In this document: piece after piece, positions 36,777 through 44,808 of the stretch
How positions within the stretch are numbered: the first letter of the stretch is position 1
How the letters are laid out: each line of letters opens with the position of its first letter
Notes under the pieces: model-generated
Database searches by the model: none
What the model saw: only the letters and a program-made list of their open reading frames with translations
Told to the model about the DNA's origin: nothing
Translations under genes and position numbers: made by a program
Assembly: GCA_942490985.1 (NCBI GenBank)
Contig: CALNYW010000006.1
Coordinates: 62,001-126,000 of the forward strand
DNA length: 64,000 nucleotides
Reading direction: 5' to 3'
Source: Thiosocius sp942490985
GTDB taxonomy: Bacteria; Pseudomonadota; Gammaproteobacteria; Chromatiales; Chromatiaceae

Positions 36777-37462
36777 TTACGCTAGACTATTTTTCCGACG
36801 TGCTCTGCGTCTGGGCCTATGGCGGTCAGGCGCGTCTTGACGAGGTTCGATCGGCGCACGGCGAACAGGTGCTGATTCGACATCGTTTCATGTCCCTGTT
36901 TGCCGATACCGAAACTCGGATTGGCGGCGCATGGCAAGACAAGGGGGGCTTCGGTGCGTTCGCCCAGCATACCCGGGAGGTCTGCACGCAGTGGCCGCAT
37001 GTGTCGGTGGCGCAAGATGCCTGGTTAACCTGTCGACCCGTGAGCTGCACGACTGCGCATGTCTTTCTGAAGGCGGTCGAACGCTGCCTGGCGCTCGATC
37101 GCAGCGATCAGCCGGTTTCCGCCGCGAGGACCGTGTTCGAGAGTCTCATCGCGGATGTCCGAGCTGCGTTCTTTGCGCAAGGCAGGGATATTGCTGAGCT
37201 CACTGTGCTGTTGAGTCTGCTACCGGATGAGGGCCCCAAGCCGCGCGCTGTGCGTGGGCTGATCGATAACGGGGTGGCCTATACCGCGTTACATCATGAT
37301 CAAAAAATGGCAGAGCAGTATGGCGTTTTGGGCAGTCCGACCTATGTGTTCAACGAGGGCCGGCAGCTGCTATACGGCAACGTCGGCTATCGAATTATCG
37401 ATGCCAACCTTCGAGAGCTGCTCAGCACGCCAACGGCGAATGGGCAGCCGAGTTGGTGTTGA
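36773..37462 (+). CDS. DsbA-family thioredoxin-fold protein lacking the CxxC motif
   Basis: The 229-residue protein begins with DYFSDVLCVWAYGGQ, the DsbA/HCCA-isomerase fold start, but the active-site pair is C-V-W-A, so the second cysteine is absent and a dithiol oxidase function is unlikely. The cis-Pro loop GSPTYVFNEGR lies near residue 185. There is no signal peptide, so it is cytoplasmic. The family includes glutathione-dependent isomerases, which is a plausible alternative. Its ATG overlaps the stop of the transglycosylase gene, so the two are translated together. Confidence 0.85.
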   Translation: MITLDYFSDVLCVWAYGGQARLDEVRSAHGEQVLIRHRFMSLFADTETRIGGAWQDKGGFGAFAQHTREVCTQWPHVSVAQDAWLTCRPVSCTTAHVFLKAVERCLALDRSDQPVSAARTVFESLIADVRAAFFAQGRDIAELTVLLSLLPDEGPKPRAVRGLIDNGVAYTALHHDQKMAEQYGVLGSPTYVFNEGRQLLYGNVGYRIIDANLRELLSTPTANGQPSWC

Positions 37463-37485
37463 GCTTTGCATCCATCTAGTGAGCC

Positions 37486-38016
37486 ATGCCTGAGAAACGG
37501 AGCGCCTTGTTCGGCTGGTTGAACACCTGGCGGAAAGACGAACTGCAGGGTCAATTACTGGCGATTTATGTGGCCGACGCGGCTGGTGCGCCGATGCAGC
37601 CGTTGCCGTCATGCCGCTGTGAAGTAGGTCGCGGGATCGTCGGTGATCGTTACGCCGAGGGCCGAGGGCATTGGATCAAGACCGATGGTTGCGAGGTCAC
37701 GTTAGTCCGCGCCGAAGATATCGACAGGTTGTCTGGTCGCGGTCCGGTTTCTTTTTCGACCGGAGAACATCGCCGTAACCTGGTCGTTTCGGGGATTCCG
37801 CTCGACGCCTACCGAAGATCCCGCGTCCGCATCGGCGATGCCCTGTTTGAATTCCATCGCTTGCGTCCGCCTTGCGGCTACCTCGACCGCCTGTTGCAAC
37901 CCGGGGCTGCCAAGGCGCTGGGCAAATGCGCGGGCATTGGGCTAAGGGTCGTCGAAGCGGGGACCTTGCGGGTCGGTGATGCCGTTGAGGTGATGCCGGC
38001 CGTTGCTGGGTCGTGA
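37486..38016 (+). CDS. MOSC-domain protein
   Basis: The 176-residue protein is a MOSC domain with the core VGRGIVGDRYAEGRG (about 47-61), the conserved EHRRNLVVSG (about 93-102) and the cysteine at RPPCGYLDRL (near 130), the site thought to hold sulfur in MOSC proteins related to the C-terminus of molybdenum cofactor sulfurase. Function is probably sulfur transfer in molybdenum cofactor metabolism. It starts 23 bases after the DsbA-like gene. Confidence 0.88.
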   Translation: MPEKRSALFGWLNTWRKDELQGQLLAIYVADAAGAPMQPLPSCRCEVGRGIVGDRYAEGRGHWIKTDGCEVTLVRAEDIDRLSGRGPVSFSTGEHRRNLVVSGIPLDAYRRSRVRIGDALFEFHRLRPPCGYLDRLLQPGAAKALGKCAGIGLRVVEAGTLRVGDAVEVMPAVAGS

Positions 38017-38037
38017 ATCAAGATCGTGTTTGGCGAA

Positions 38038-38565
38038 TCAAGGGTTCTGTATCTCGCCCGGGCAAAAGGCTTTTTCGTAGATAGCCATTTCTCGCGCATG
38101 CCGGCTTGGGTCGGGGTCCTGGGTCGATGGTATGGCGCGTAATTCCTCGAGGTAGGGAGCCGGTAGTCCGTTTTCCTCCGCGCCGCTCAAAACGTGATGG
38201 TGATACCAGCGATACGGTAACAGCGAGGGATCGACGAGAAGCGCAATATAGCCGAACGCGACAACGACGCCACCATCGAGCTTCGCGATCTCAAACTCGT
38301 CGCTCCGGTAGCCCCGCCCAAGATCTTCGCATGCGTCCAATAATGGTCTTTCCGCCGCGTGCATCTCGTAGATCACCCCGAAAACCGCGTTGCCGGGACA
38401 GGCGGTGATAGTGCATTTTCCCGAGCCATCGCGGCCGACCTTGTGAAAGTCCAGGCGGTGATCGGCAAGACGCCCGGTGGTGATCTTGCGGGCAGATGGG
38501 ACCCGGGCAGCCAATCGATGGCACGACAGGTTGGAGCCGTAAGCAAAGTAGCGGAGCGTGGTCAT
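38038..38565 (-). CDS. Gamma-glutamylcyclotransferase-like protein (AIG2/GGCT fold)
   Basis: The 175-residue protein begins with FAYGSNLS, the YGSNL phosphate-binding motif of the family, and the catalytic Glu appears in LLDACEDLGRGY. Length fits bacterial GGCT/AIG2 proteins, which release 5-oxoproline from gamma-glutamyl amines or peptides. Family members vary in substrate. It is transcribed toward the MOSC gene, ending 21 bases from it. Confidence 0.88.
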   Translation of the reverse strand: MTTLRYFAYGSNLSCHRLAARVPSARKITTGRLADHRLDFHKVGRDGSGKCTITACPGNAVFGVIYEMHAAERPLLDACEDLGRGYRSDEFEIAKLDGGVVVAFGYIALLVDPSLLPYRWYHHHVLSGAEENGLPAPYLEELRAIPSTQDPDPSRHAREMAIYEKAFCPGEIQNP

Positions 38566-38738
38566 CGCGTGAATCTTGACCCGGCGTCTCAGGTGGGGCG
38601 GTGGTCTAGTTTGTCAGGGTTTCGTTGCGCCGGTGTGATTCCTTATCGCCGGTTTCCTGTGCTGTGCGTCGATCTTGCCCGGCGATGTTGCTGGGAAACT
38701 AACGACTCAATTGTTCAATTACCCTAGGTGGCGGCCGC

Positions 38739-38855
38739 TAATGAAAGCGTGGTCGTGGTATTGCCCGATTGGTCAGGCACCACGACGATACTCTCCTCTG
38801 GCGCACGAATAGCGCTTTATCGGACCATTGCGCTCCCCCGCAATGGTCTTTTTTT
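38739..38855 (+). ncRNA. Candidate small RNA with intrinsic terminator
   Basis: A long hairpin (GTCGTGGT at 38752-38759 with ACCACGAC at 38779-38786, extended inside by GCC/GGC) is followed by an intrinsic terminator at 38823-38855. No open gene lies upstream on the + strand within 700 bases, so the terminator serves an unannotated RNA. A weak promoter is possible near 38710-38745. No known RNA family is recognised. Confidence 0.4.
38823..38855 (+). terminator. Strong intrinsic terminator
   Basis: GACCATTGCG (38823-38832) and CGCAATGGTC (38839-38848) form a perfect ten-base stem with a CTCCCC loop, followed by seven T. The C-rich loop is discussed as a possible seed for base pairing with ribosome-binding sites. 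Confidence 0.85.
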
Positions 38856-39165
38856 GCATGACTGGATGGCCGCCATGTCTCCTCGTTCGGGCCAAACGGG
38901 ACTGCCGACGAGCGCGCTTGCCGCACGACCGGAATCCTGTGAACGATACCGTAATCGATCAAAGAAAGTGCCTGCAAATGCGCGAAATCGCTAACCCAAA
39001 GGACATTTGCAAATTATTTGACACACCTCAGATATGCCTGGCATTCCCAGGAATAGTATTCGTAGCCAGGTGCTCAGGTACCAAGGTTCAGACGACTCCC
39101 GTTGTATCCCTGCGTGGTCTGACCAACGGAAACTGCCATCCAAGCGTTCCGAGGGGGTGACGGCT
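38856..39165. other. Gap upstream of the phosphatase-membrane fusion
   Basis: It contains a stem TGCAAATG (38973-38980) / CATTTGCA (39004-39011) and CCTGG/CCAGG (39037-39051). TTGACA at 39018-39023 is a possible -35, but no good -10 follows at the right distance. Confidence 0.4.
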
Positions 39166-40899
39166 GTGTCCAACGAGCGGCGAAAACAGACTGTCTGGCA
39201 GAACCTGTTTCTTGTTCGGCATGGTGAATCGACTGCTAACGAGATTAATCGGTTCGCGGGCACGATTGACGCGCCACTGACTGCCTTGGGGGAAGCCCAG
39301 GCTCGCCGTGCTGGTGACGACTGGCGAGCGGGCGAAATTGACCGCGTCTATCTCTCGCCAATGCTGCGTGCCCGGCAAACGGCCGATATTCTGTTGCAAC
39401 GCGACGGCCCGGTCGATGCGACACCTGACTTCGTGCTCGATCGACGCCTTCGCGAGCGGAACTTCGGTGAATTTACCCTCAAGAATAAGACGCGGCTGCA
39501 ACGCCAATTTGGCCTGCGGAACTATGAAGCGGCGCTGTATCGGCCCCACGGTTCCCTGCAAGACGGCGAAACCATCGTCGCATTCAATCAACGGGTCCTC
39601 AGTTTTCTGCGTGACGAAATTTATCCATTGCTGTGTCTTGGCCAACGGTTGCTGATCGTTGCCCACAAGTACGTCATTGAATTACTGGCTCGACTTATCT
39701 TGCGATTGCCACAGGAAAAAGGGCGTGATTTGCGCCTGCCCAACGCGCGCATCATCCCGGGCAGTGGCTTGCAGCACTATGTGCGCGGTGAATCGGCGTT
39801 TGCCAACCTGGTCAGGGATGCGATTGTGGTGCATCACGCCCCAATTCTTACCATCGCCGCGTTGAGCGGGCTCGGCCTGAATGCGCTTGGCTGGGGGTTG
39901 GCCCCGCCCTTTTGGTTGCTGGTTTTGTTACTTGGTGGGGCGACGGCCATCAGCCTTGCCCGTGTCTCGATTAAGACCCCTACGATGGACGAGAGTGATC
40001 AATTTCTGTCCGCCGGGCGCCTGGTCTTCCGCTTCGTGGCATTACCCTGGCTGGTAACACTGGCCGTAATTCTGGGCCAGCCTTGGTTCGGGGTCGTTGA
40101 TCAGGCCCTTGTGATCGGCGTGGCACTGGTAACGGCGGCGCCGGCGGCGGTCACGGCGGTCATACTGTCTCGCACCAGTGGCGGAATGATTCTGCCGAGC
40201 GTGTTGGTTGTCGTCCTTTCGACATCAATGAGCCTGGCCAACATCATCCTGTTGCTGGCCTTTTTTGGACAATCTGATCTGCAGTTCCAGGCCTTCGTGT
40301 TGATCGCAGTGTCACTCGGGAGTCTGGTATTGCCAGCAGTCATTGTGCATGTCGCACGTCGACGTTTTCCGATCGGGGTGGCGAAGGCGGCCGAGGATCA
40401 TGCGGCCTTGGCCGTTTTGCTGCTAGCGGTGTTCGTTGTGCTGTCTTTCCAAAAAGTCAGCCTGCCGTCCTTCTTTCCGCTCGGCTTGGTTGCGATCGCG
40501 GTCGGCATCGCATTGCGTTTTTTGGCATTCAATCTGGCAAGACCGCTGTCGATTTACATCGTAGACGATTATTTTTCTTTCAGTTACCCAAACATTTTTT
40601 TGGTGATCATCCTTGCCGGTATGCTGCAAAGCCCGCTCGTGCTCGAGCTGGCAACGTGGTTTCTGGTTCCGATGTTTGCGCTGGCGCCGTTGGACGACTG
40701 GTTACTGAAACGGATGCGCCATGCAACGACCGATGTGAAGCTGATGTCTTACCTGCGGATAAACGGCCATCCGATCGACGTGCCCCGCACAGATGGCTGG
40801 TGCAGCCTCGATAACGCGCCCAGCCCGGTGCAAGAGCCGTTGGCCCCGGTGCGAGAAGCCGCCGGCGTGAACTCAAACCAGCCACGCGGTCCGCTTTGA
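39166..40899 (+). CDS. Histidine phosphatase fused to a polytopic membrane domain
   Basis: From the GTG at 39166 (GAGGGGG eight bases ahead) the product has 577 residues. The N-terminal part (about 12-205) is a histidine phosphatase (PGAM-like) domain: LVRHGEST with catalytic His19, a conserved RRLRERNFGEF loop and the second catalytic His in IVAHKYVIELL. The second part (about 220-530) has nine or ten hydrophobic segments, with an arrangement a little like BASS or similar carriers, though I cannot name the family. A cytoplasmic phosphatase joined to a membrane carrier is unusual. The last 50 residues are polar. A longer frame from 39034 has no ribosome-binding site. Confidence 0.8.
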   Translation: MSNERRKQTVWQNLFLVRHGESTANEINRFAGTIDAPLTALGEAQARRAGDDWRAGEIDRVYLSPMLRARQTADILLQRDGPVDATPDFVLDRRLRERNFGEFTLKNKTRLQRQFGLRNYEAALYRPHGSLQDGETIVAFNQRVLSFLRDEIYPLLCLGQRLLIVAHKYVIELLARLILRLPQEKGRDLRLPNARIIPGSGLQHYVRGESAFANLVRDAIVVHHAPILTIAALSGLGLNALGWGLAPPFWLLVLLLGGATAISLARVSIKTPTMDESDQFLSAGRLVFRFVALPWLVTLAVILGQPWFGVVDQALVIGVALVTAAPAAVTAVILSRTSGGMILPSVLVVVLSTSMSLANIILLLAFFGQSDLQFQAFVLIAVSLGSLVLPAVIVHVARRRFPIGVAKAAEDHAALAVLLLAVFVVLSFQKVSLPSFFPLGLVAIAVGIALRFLAFNLARPLSIYIVDDYFSFSYPNIFLVIILAGMLQSPLVLELATWFLVPMFALAPLDDWLLKRMRHATTDVKLMSYLRINGHPIDVPRTDGWCSLDNAPSPVQEPLAPVREAAGVNSNQPRGPL

Positions 40900-41319
40900 T
40901 TCAGGCCCCTAAGCGGTCTGTTCGTCTAGCGCGACCGTTTTCGCCTGGCACAAGGTTCGACACACAATGGGCTGCGTTTTGTCTGGACGTCGTCGATATC
41001 AAACGAGATGTCTCACATCCGCCGATTCCGTCGAACCAATGTCGCCGACGCCGGCAATCCTGCGATATTTCAGCCGAGTGCAGTTTGGCGTCGATAACCC
41101 CGTCGCCGAGTGTGTGTTTGACCGTCAATTGTGTCTGCCGTTGTACTTTGAGAAAGTCCTTAAACGGCGGTTTTGCGACAGAACGGCAGTTCCTGGGGTG
41201 TTAGCCATGGACCAAGCGGCACAAACTGTCTTCAAGTCGTGTACTTCCAGACGCTAATTTCATAAAGCAGGCAAGCGTCCTGTGTTTTCTAACGTCAAAG
41301 CCTCCTGAGGAGACCCACT
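40900..41319. other. Intergenic region upstream of rpfF
   Basis: No frame here has a ribosome-binding site. Just before rpfF, CTCC-TGA-GGAG (about 41301-41311) can fold over the GGAG Shine-Dalgarno site. A possible -35/-10 pair near 41230-41260 is weak. Nothing else is visible. Confidence 0.45.
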
Positions 41320-42210
41320 ATGTCAATCGATCGTAGCTCGCTGACCGAACAGACCGCGTATGAGCAATTGGATATCGAATGGAATGAGGACGAGGGAACC
41401 GTCTGGTGCAACATGAACCCCCAGCCGCGGCCGTGCTTCAATGCACAGCTGCTGGACGAATTAAAACGACTGGCGTCATCGTTTGACAGCCTTGGTATTG
41501 ACAGGGATAGCCTTTTAGCGCGACCGCACTTCTTGGTGTACGCGTCCCAGATGCCCGGCGTATTCAATCTGGGTGGCGATCTCAATCTTTTTCGGCAGCT
41601 CATCGAGACGCACGATCGCGTTGGTTTAGAGACCTACGCGAGGTCCTGCATCGATGCTGTGTACAAGGTTGCGACGGCCTACGATCTACCGATGACGACG
41701 ATCAGCCTGGTGCAGGGCAGTGCGCTCGGTGGCGGAATGGAAGGTGCGTTGGCAGCCAATGTGGTTGTGGCTGAGCGGGGTGTGCAGATGGGCCTGCCTG
41801 AGGTCATGTTTAACCTGTTCCCCGGGATGGGGGCTTACAGCTTCCTGTCGCGCAAAATCGGCGCTAGTGAAGCCGAACGTGTAATCCTCAGCGGGCGCAT
41901 CTGGCTCGCGGAAGAGCTCCACGAGCTTGGCCTCGTCGATATCCTGGCGGAACCCGGCACAGGTGTAGAGGCTGTGCGTGACTATATTGGCAATCGACGT
42001 CGGCGGTCGCCGAATGCCTCGATTGCGATGGAGCGCGTGCGCAAGCTCGTAGATCCAGTGAGTTACCGGGAATTAGAGGATATCGCAATGATCTGGGTCG
42101 ATGCGGCGCTGCGTCTGACGGAGCGTGATCTGAGGATCATGGGTCGCCTGGTACGCTCGCAGGAGGGCCTTGTTCAGCCTGTGCCAGTGGCGCATGCCCA
42201 ATCAGCGTGA
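41320..42210 (+). CDS. rpfF: DSF synthase RpfF (crotonase-fold)
   Basis: The 296-residue protein matches RpfF of Xanthomonas, which makes cis-2-unsaturated fatty-acid signals (DSF) from acyl-ACP. The two catalytic glutamates fall at Glu141 (GGGMEGALA) and Glu161 (MGLPEVMF), the same positions as in Xanthomonas RpfF, and VFNLGGDLNLF and LFPGMGAYSF are also shared. It is convergent with rpfC, stopping 12 bases from the rpfC stop, as opposed to being in one operon. The start has GAGGAGA upstream. Ordinary enoyl-CoA hydratase is the main alternative but the length, residues and neighbours favour RpfF. Confidence 0.9.
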   Translation: MSIDRSSLTEQTAYEQLDIEWNEDEGTVWCNMNPQPRPCFNAQLLDELKRLASSFDSLGIDRDSLLARPHFLVYASQMPGVFNLGGDLNLFRQLIETHDRVGLETYARSCIDAVYKVATAYDLPMTTISLVQGSALGGGMEGALAANVVVAERGVQMGLPEVMFNLFPGMGAYSFLSRKIGASEAERVILSGRIWLAEELHELGLVDILAEPGTGVEAVRDYIGNRRRRSPNASIAMERVRKLVDPVSYRELEDIAMIWVDAALRLTERDLRIMGRLVRSQEGLVQPVPVAHAQSA

Positions 42211-42222
42211 TCGGCCGGGCCG

Positions 42223-44796
42223 TCAGCTTCTGGACGCCAGGGATTGGCGTTCCTTGAGGTAGTCCTGCATCGCCATCGATGCCGTATCTAGCGCTGCGCG
42301 GAGTTCTTTCTCTGCCGTCGGTGCGAGGCGGAGAAAGTTTTTGTCGGTGATCTGACAGGCCCTGCTGGCGAGTTCACAGAGTTGCCGTGCACCAATACTT
42401 CCCGCGGATCCTTTCAACGCATGGGCGGTGTCACGGAATCTGCGTGGCGTATCGTCGCGCACCGCGTTGGCGAGAAAATGCAAGGTTTGTTCTGCATCTT
42501 TCAGGAAGCCGTCGACGAGGTCCGCGACGAAATCAAGGTCGCCGCCGAGTTCCTCGAGTTCGCGCAGCGTCTGCCGGTCCATGATGTCGGTCGCCACAAG
42601 CGGACCATCTGCGCCATCCGCCGGTCGAGCGGCGTGGCCAAGGTCGCCCGCAGGCGGTTCCGCGCCGCCAGCTTCGCTTAAATGGACCAGATCGCCGACC
42701 GTTTTGAGCAGAGTTTTGGCCTGGATCGGTTTGGTAAGATAGCCATCGGCCCCGGCACTGAGGCACTCACTGCGCGCTTCGGGGGTGACATCTGCGGACA
42801 ACATCACAATCGGGACGCCCTGTCCGCCGATCTGGGTAAAGCGGTAGATCTTCAACGCCTCGAGCCCGTCCATCACTGGCATCTGCAGGTCGAACAGGGC
42901 GAGATCGAATCGATGGTTCTCCAATGCCTCGAGTGCCTGTTCACCGTTTTCGACAATGTAGACGCGATGCCCGGTTTTCTCGAGAATGCCGCGGACCACT
43001 TTTTGATTGATGGCGTTGTCCTCGGCGACGAGTATCTCCAGCGGCGGCAGGGGTTTGTTGTCGCGCGCGTAGTGCTCGATGAAGTTGGCGACGCGTGGGT
43101 CTTCGACGGCGTTCACAAACACCGAATGCAATGCGTTGAACAGCAGTGTCTTGTCGAAAGGCTTTTCCAACACCGCATCGAAGCCCGCGTCGAGCAACGT
43201 CTTTTTGACAGTCTCGTTAGGCAGCGGCGAAGACATCAGGATCAGCGCCGCGTTATCCAGCAGGCGTTCCTGATGGATGGTCCTCGGCAGGTAGGAAGGA
43301 TCGGTTCGCAGCGCGTCGCGATCGATCAGGACCGTGTTGTACGGTCGGCCCTGGTTAGCGGCGTTGACCAGTTCGGCAATGGCCTGTGCTACACCTTCGT
43401 GTCGTCTTGCTTGGGCGTTCCAACCGCGTAACAGCGTCATAATGCGGTCGTTTGCGCCATCTCGAGCGCCGATCAACAGGATCCTGCTGTCGGCGAGGGT
43501 TGCCCTGTCGGTCTGGCTACCCTGCGTTGGATCGGCTAGCCCGAGAGGTAGCTCGAACCAGAAAGTGCTGCCTTTGCCTGGTTGGCTATACAGGCCGATT
43601 TCGCCTCCCATCAGTTCGACGAGTTGTTTGCTGATGGTCACCCCTAGTCCCGAGCCGCCATAATTTCGGGTCGTCGATTGATCCGCCTGGGTGAACCGCT
43701 CAAAGATTCGTTGTTGTTCGGCATCGGCAATCCCGATACCGGTGTCGACGATTTCGCAACGAATCCATATGGCTGCATCATCTGATCGCCTCGCGGCGCG
43801 GCTGACTTCCAGGTCGACGTGGCCATGCTCCGTAAACTTTATGGCGTTGCCGATTAGATTGACCAGGACCTGTTGTAAGTGCTGCGGACTGCCGATCAGG
43901 GCATAGGGTAATTCGGGCGCGATGCGATGGTGCAGGTTGAGGCCCTTGGCCGCTGCCGCCGTCCCCATCATCTTCGAGGTGTTACTTACCATCCGGTGGA
44001 GATCGAACTCGCCGACCTCAAGATCCATCTTGCCTGCTTCGATCTTGGAGATATCCAGAACGTCGTTGATCAGGTTGAGCAGGCTATTAGCCGAAACGTT
44101 GATCGTCCGTGCATAGTCTTCCTGCTCACGGCTCAATGGTGTGGCGCGTAGGAGTTCAGTGATTCCGATCACACCATTCAGAGGCGTGCGCAATTCGTGG
44201 CTCATCGTTGCGAGAAAACGTGATTTCGCCTCGTTCGCCACAATCGCCTGTTGTTTCGCATCATTAAGACGAGTCAGAAGCATCGCGACATAGCCGGGTA
44301 AAACCACCAGCCCGAGCAACAGGCCGATACCCAGTGGCAGATGCTCGTGCCAATAAGGATTGAAAGTCAGGACGAGACTGAAACCGATGGTGCTCTGAGC
44401 GGCGGCAAGCACCAAATAAGGCGTGCCGTAACGGAAGCCGTTGCCGAAAATCACCCACAGGTAGACGACATAGAGCGGCGATGTGGTGGTACCGAAAAAG
44501 TACAGTCCAAATGTCGATTCGCCGATGTCACAGATCTGGCCGACTATCTTGCGTGTCATGCTGCTGACCGGTCCCGCCTTTATCCAGATCAACAGGCCGA
44601 ATGCGATGAACAGGAAAATGACTGCAGATAACAGTGCAAGCTCGTGCAGCGCCGAAGGCGCCAGCAGCAATGAGACGGCGAGGTAGATGACGACAGCGGA
44701 CAGGATGCCGATACGCAACAGCCCCTGTTCGAGCTCCGCGTCGACCTCTCTGCGGCGCCGCCTCAGGCTGTTGGTAAACGATTTGAGACGTGACAT
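42223..44796 (-). CDS. rpfC: DSF sensor hybrid histidine kinase RpfC
   Basis: The 857-residue protein starts with five membrane segments (about 28-175), with ASPLYVVYLWVIFGNGFRYG-like sequence (TTSPLYVVYLWVIFGNGFRYG region at 104-123), which is the RpfC sensor signature. Then come HisKA with His200 (SHELRTPLNG), HATPase (about 305-418), a degenerate receiver-like region (437-560), a true receiver with Asp636 (about 585-700) and an HPt domain with His792 (AHALKGSAGS). Xanthomonas RpfC has one receiver, so the extra degenerate receiver is a difference. RpfC senses DSF and passes phosphate to RpfG. It lies 12 bases downstream of rpfG, with which it forms an operon. Confidence 0.92.
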   Translation of the reverse strand: MSRLKSFTNSLRRRRREVDAELEQGLLRIGILSAVVIYLAVSLLLAPSALHELALLSAVIFLFIAFGLLIWIKAGPVSSMTRKIVGQICDIGESTFGLYFFGTTTSPLYVVYLWVIFGNGFRYGTPYLVLAAAQSTIGFSLVLTFNPYWHEHLPLGIGLLLGLVVLPGYVAMLLTRLNDAKQQAIVANEAKSRFLATMSHELRTPLNGVIGITELLRATPLSREQEDYARTINVSANSLLNLINDVLDISKIEAGKMDLEVGEFDLHRMVSNTSKMMGTAAAAKGLNLHHRIAPELPYALIGSPQHLQQVLVNLIGNAIKFTEHGHVDLEVSRAARRSDDAAIWIRCEIVDTGIGIADAEQQRIFERFTQADQSTTRNYGGSGLGVTISKQLVELMGGEIGLYSQPGKGSTFWFELPLGLADPTQGSQTDRATLADSRILLIGARDGANDRIMTLLRGWNAQARRHEGVAQAIAELVNAANQGRPYNTVLIDRDALRTDPSYLPRTIHQERLLDNAALILMSSPLPNETVKKTLLDAGFDAVLEKPFDKTLLFNALHSVFVNAVEDPRVANFIEHYARDNKPLPPLEILVAEDNAINQKVVRGILEKTGHRVYIVENGEQALEALENHRFDLALFDLQMPVMDGLEALKIYRFTQIGGQGVPIVMLSADVTPEARSECLSAGADGYLTKPIQAKTLLKTVGDLVHLSEAGGAEPPAGDLGHAARPADGADGPLVATDIMDRQTLRELEELGGDLDFVADLVDGFLKDAEQTLHFLANAVRDDTPRRFRDTAHALKGSAGSIGARQLCELASRACQITDKNFLRLAPTAEKELRAALDTASMAMQDYLKERQSLASRS

Positions 44797-44808
44797 AACA
44801 TCCGATGT

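Noticed and set aside
39034..39165. Longer N-terminus of the phosphatase fusion
   Set aside because: It lacks a ribosome-binding site, while GAGGGGG lies at the correct distance before the GTG at 39166.
42682..43431. 249-codon frame antisense to rpfC
   Set aside because: It mirrors the receiver and HATPase coding strand and has no start signal.
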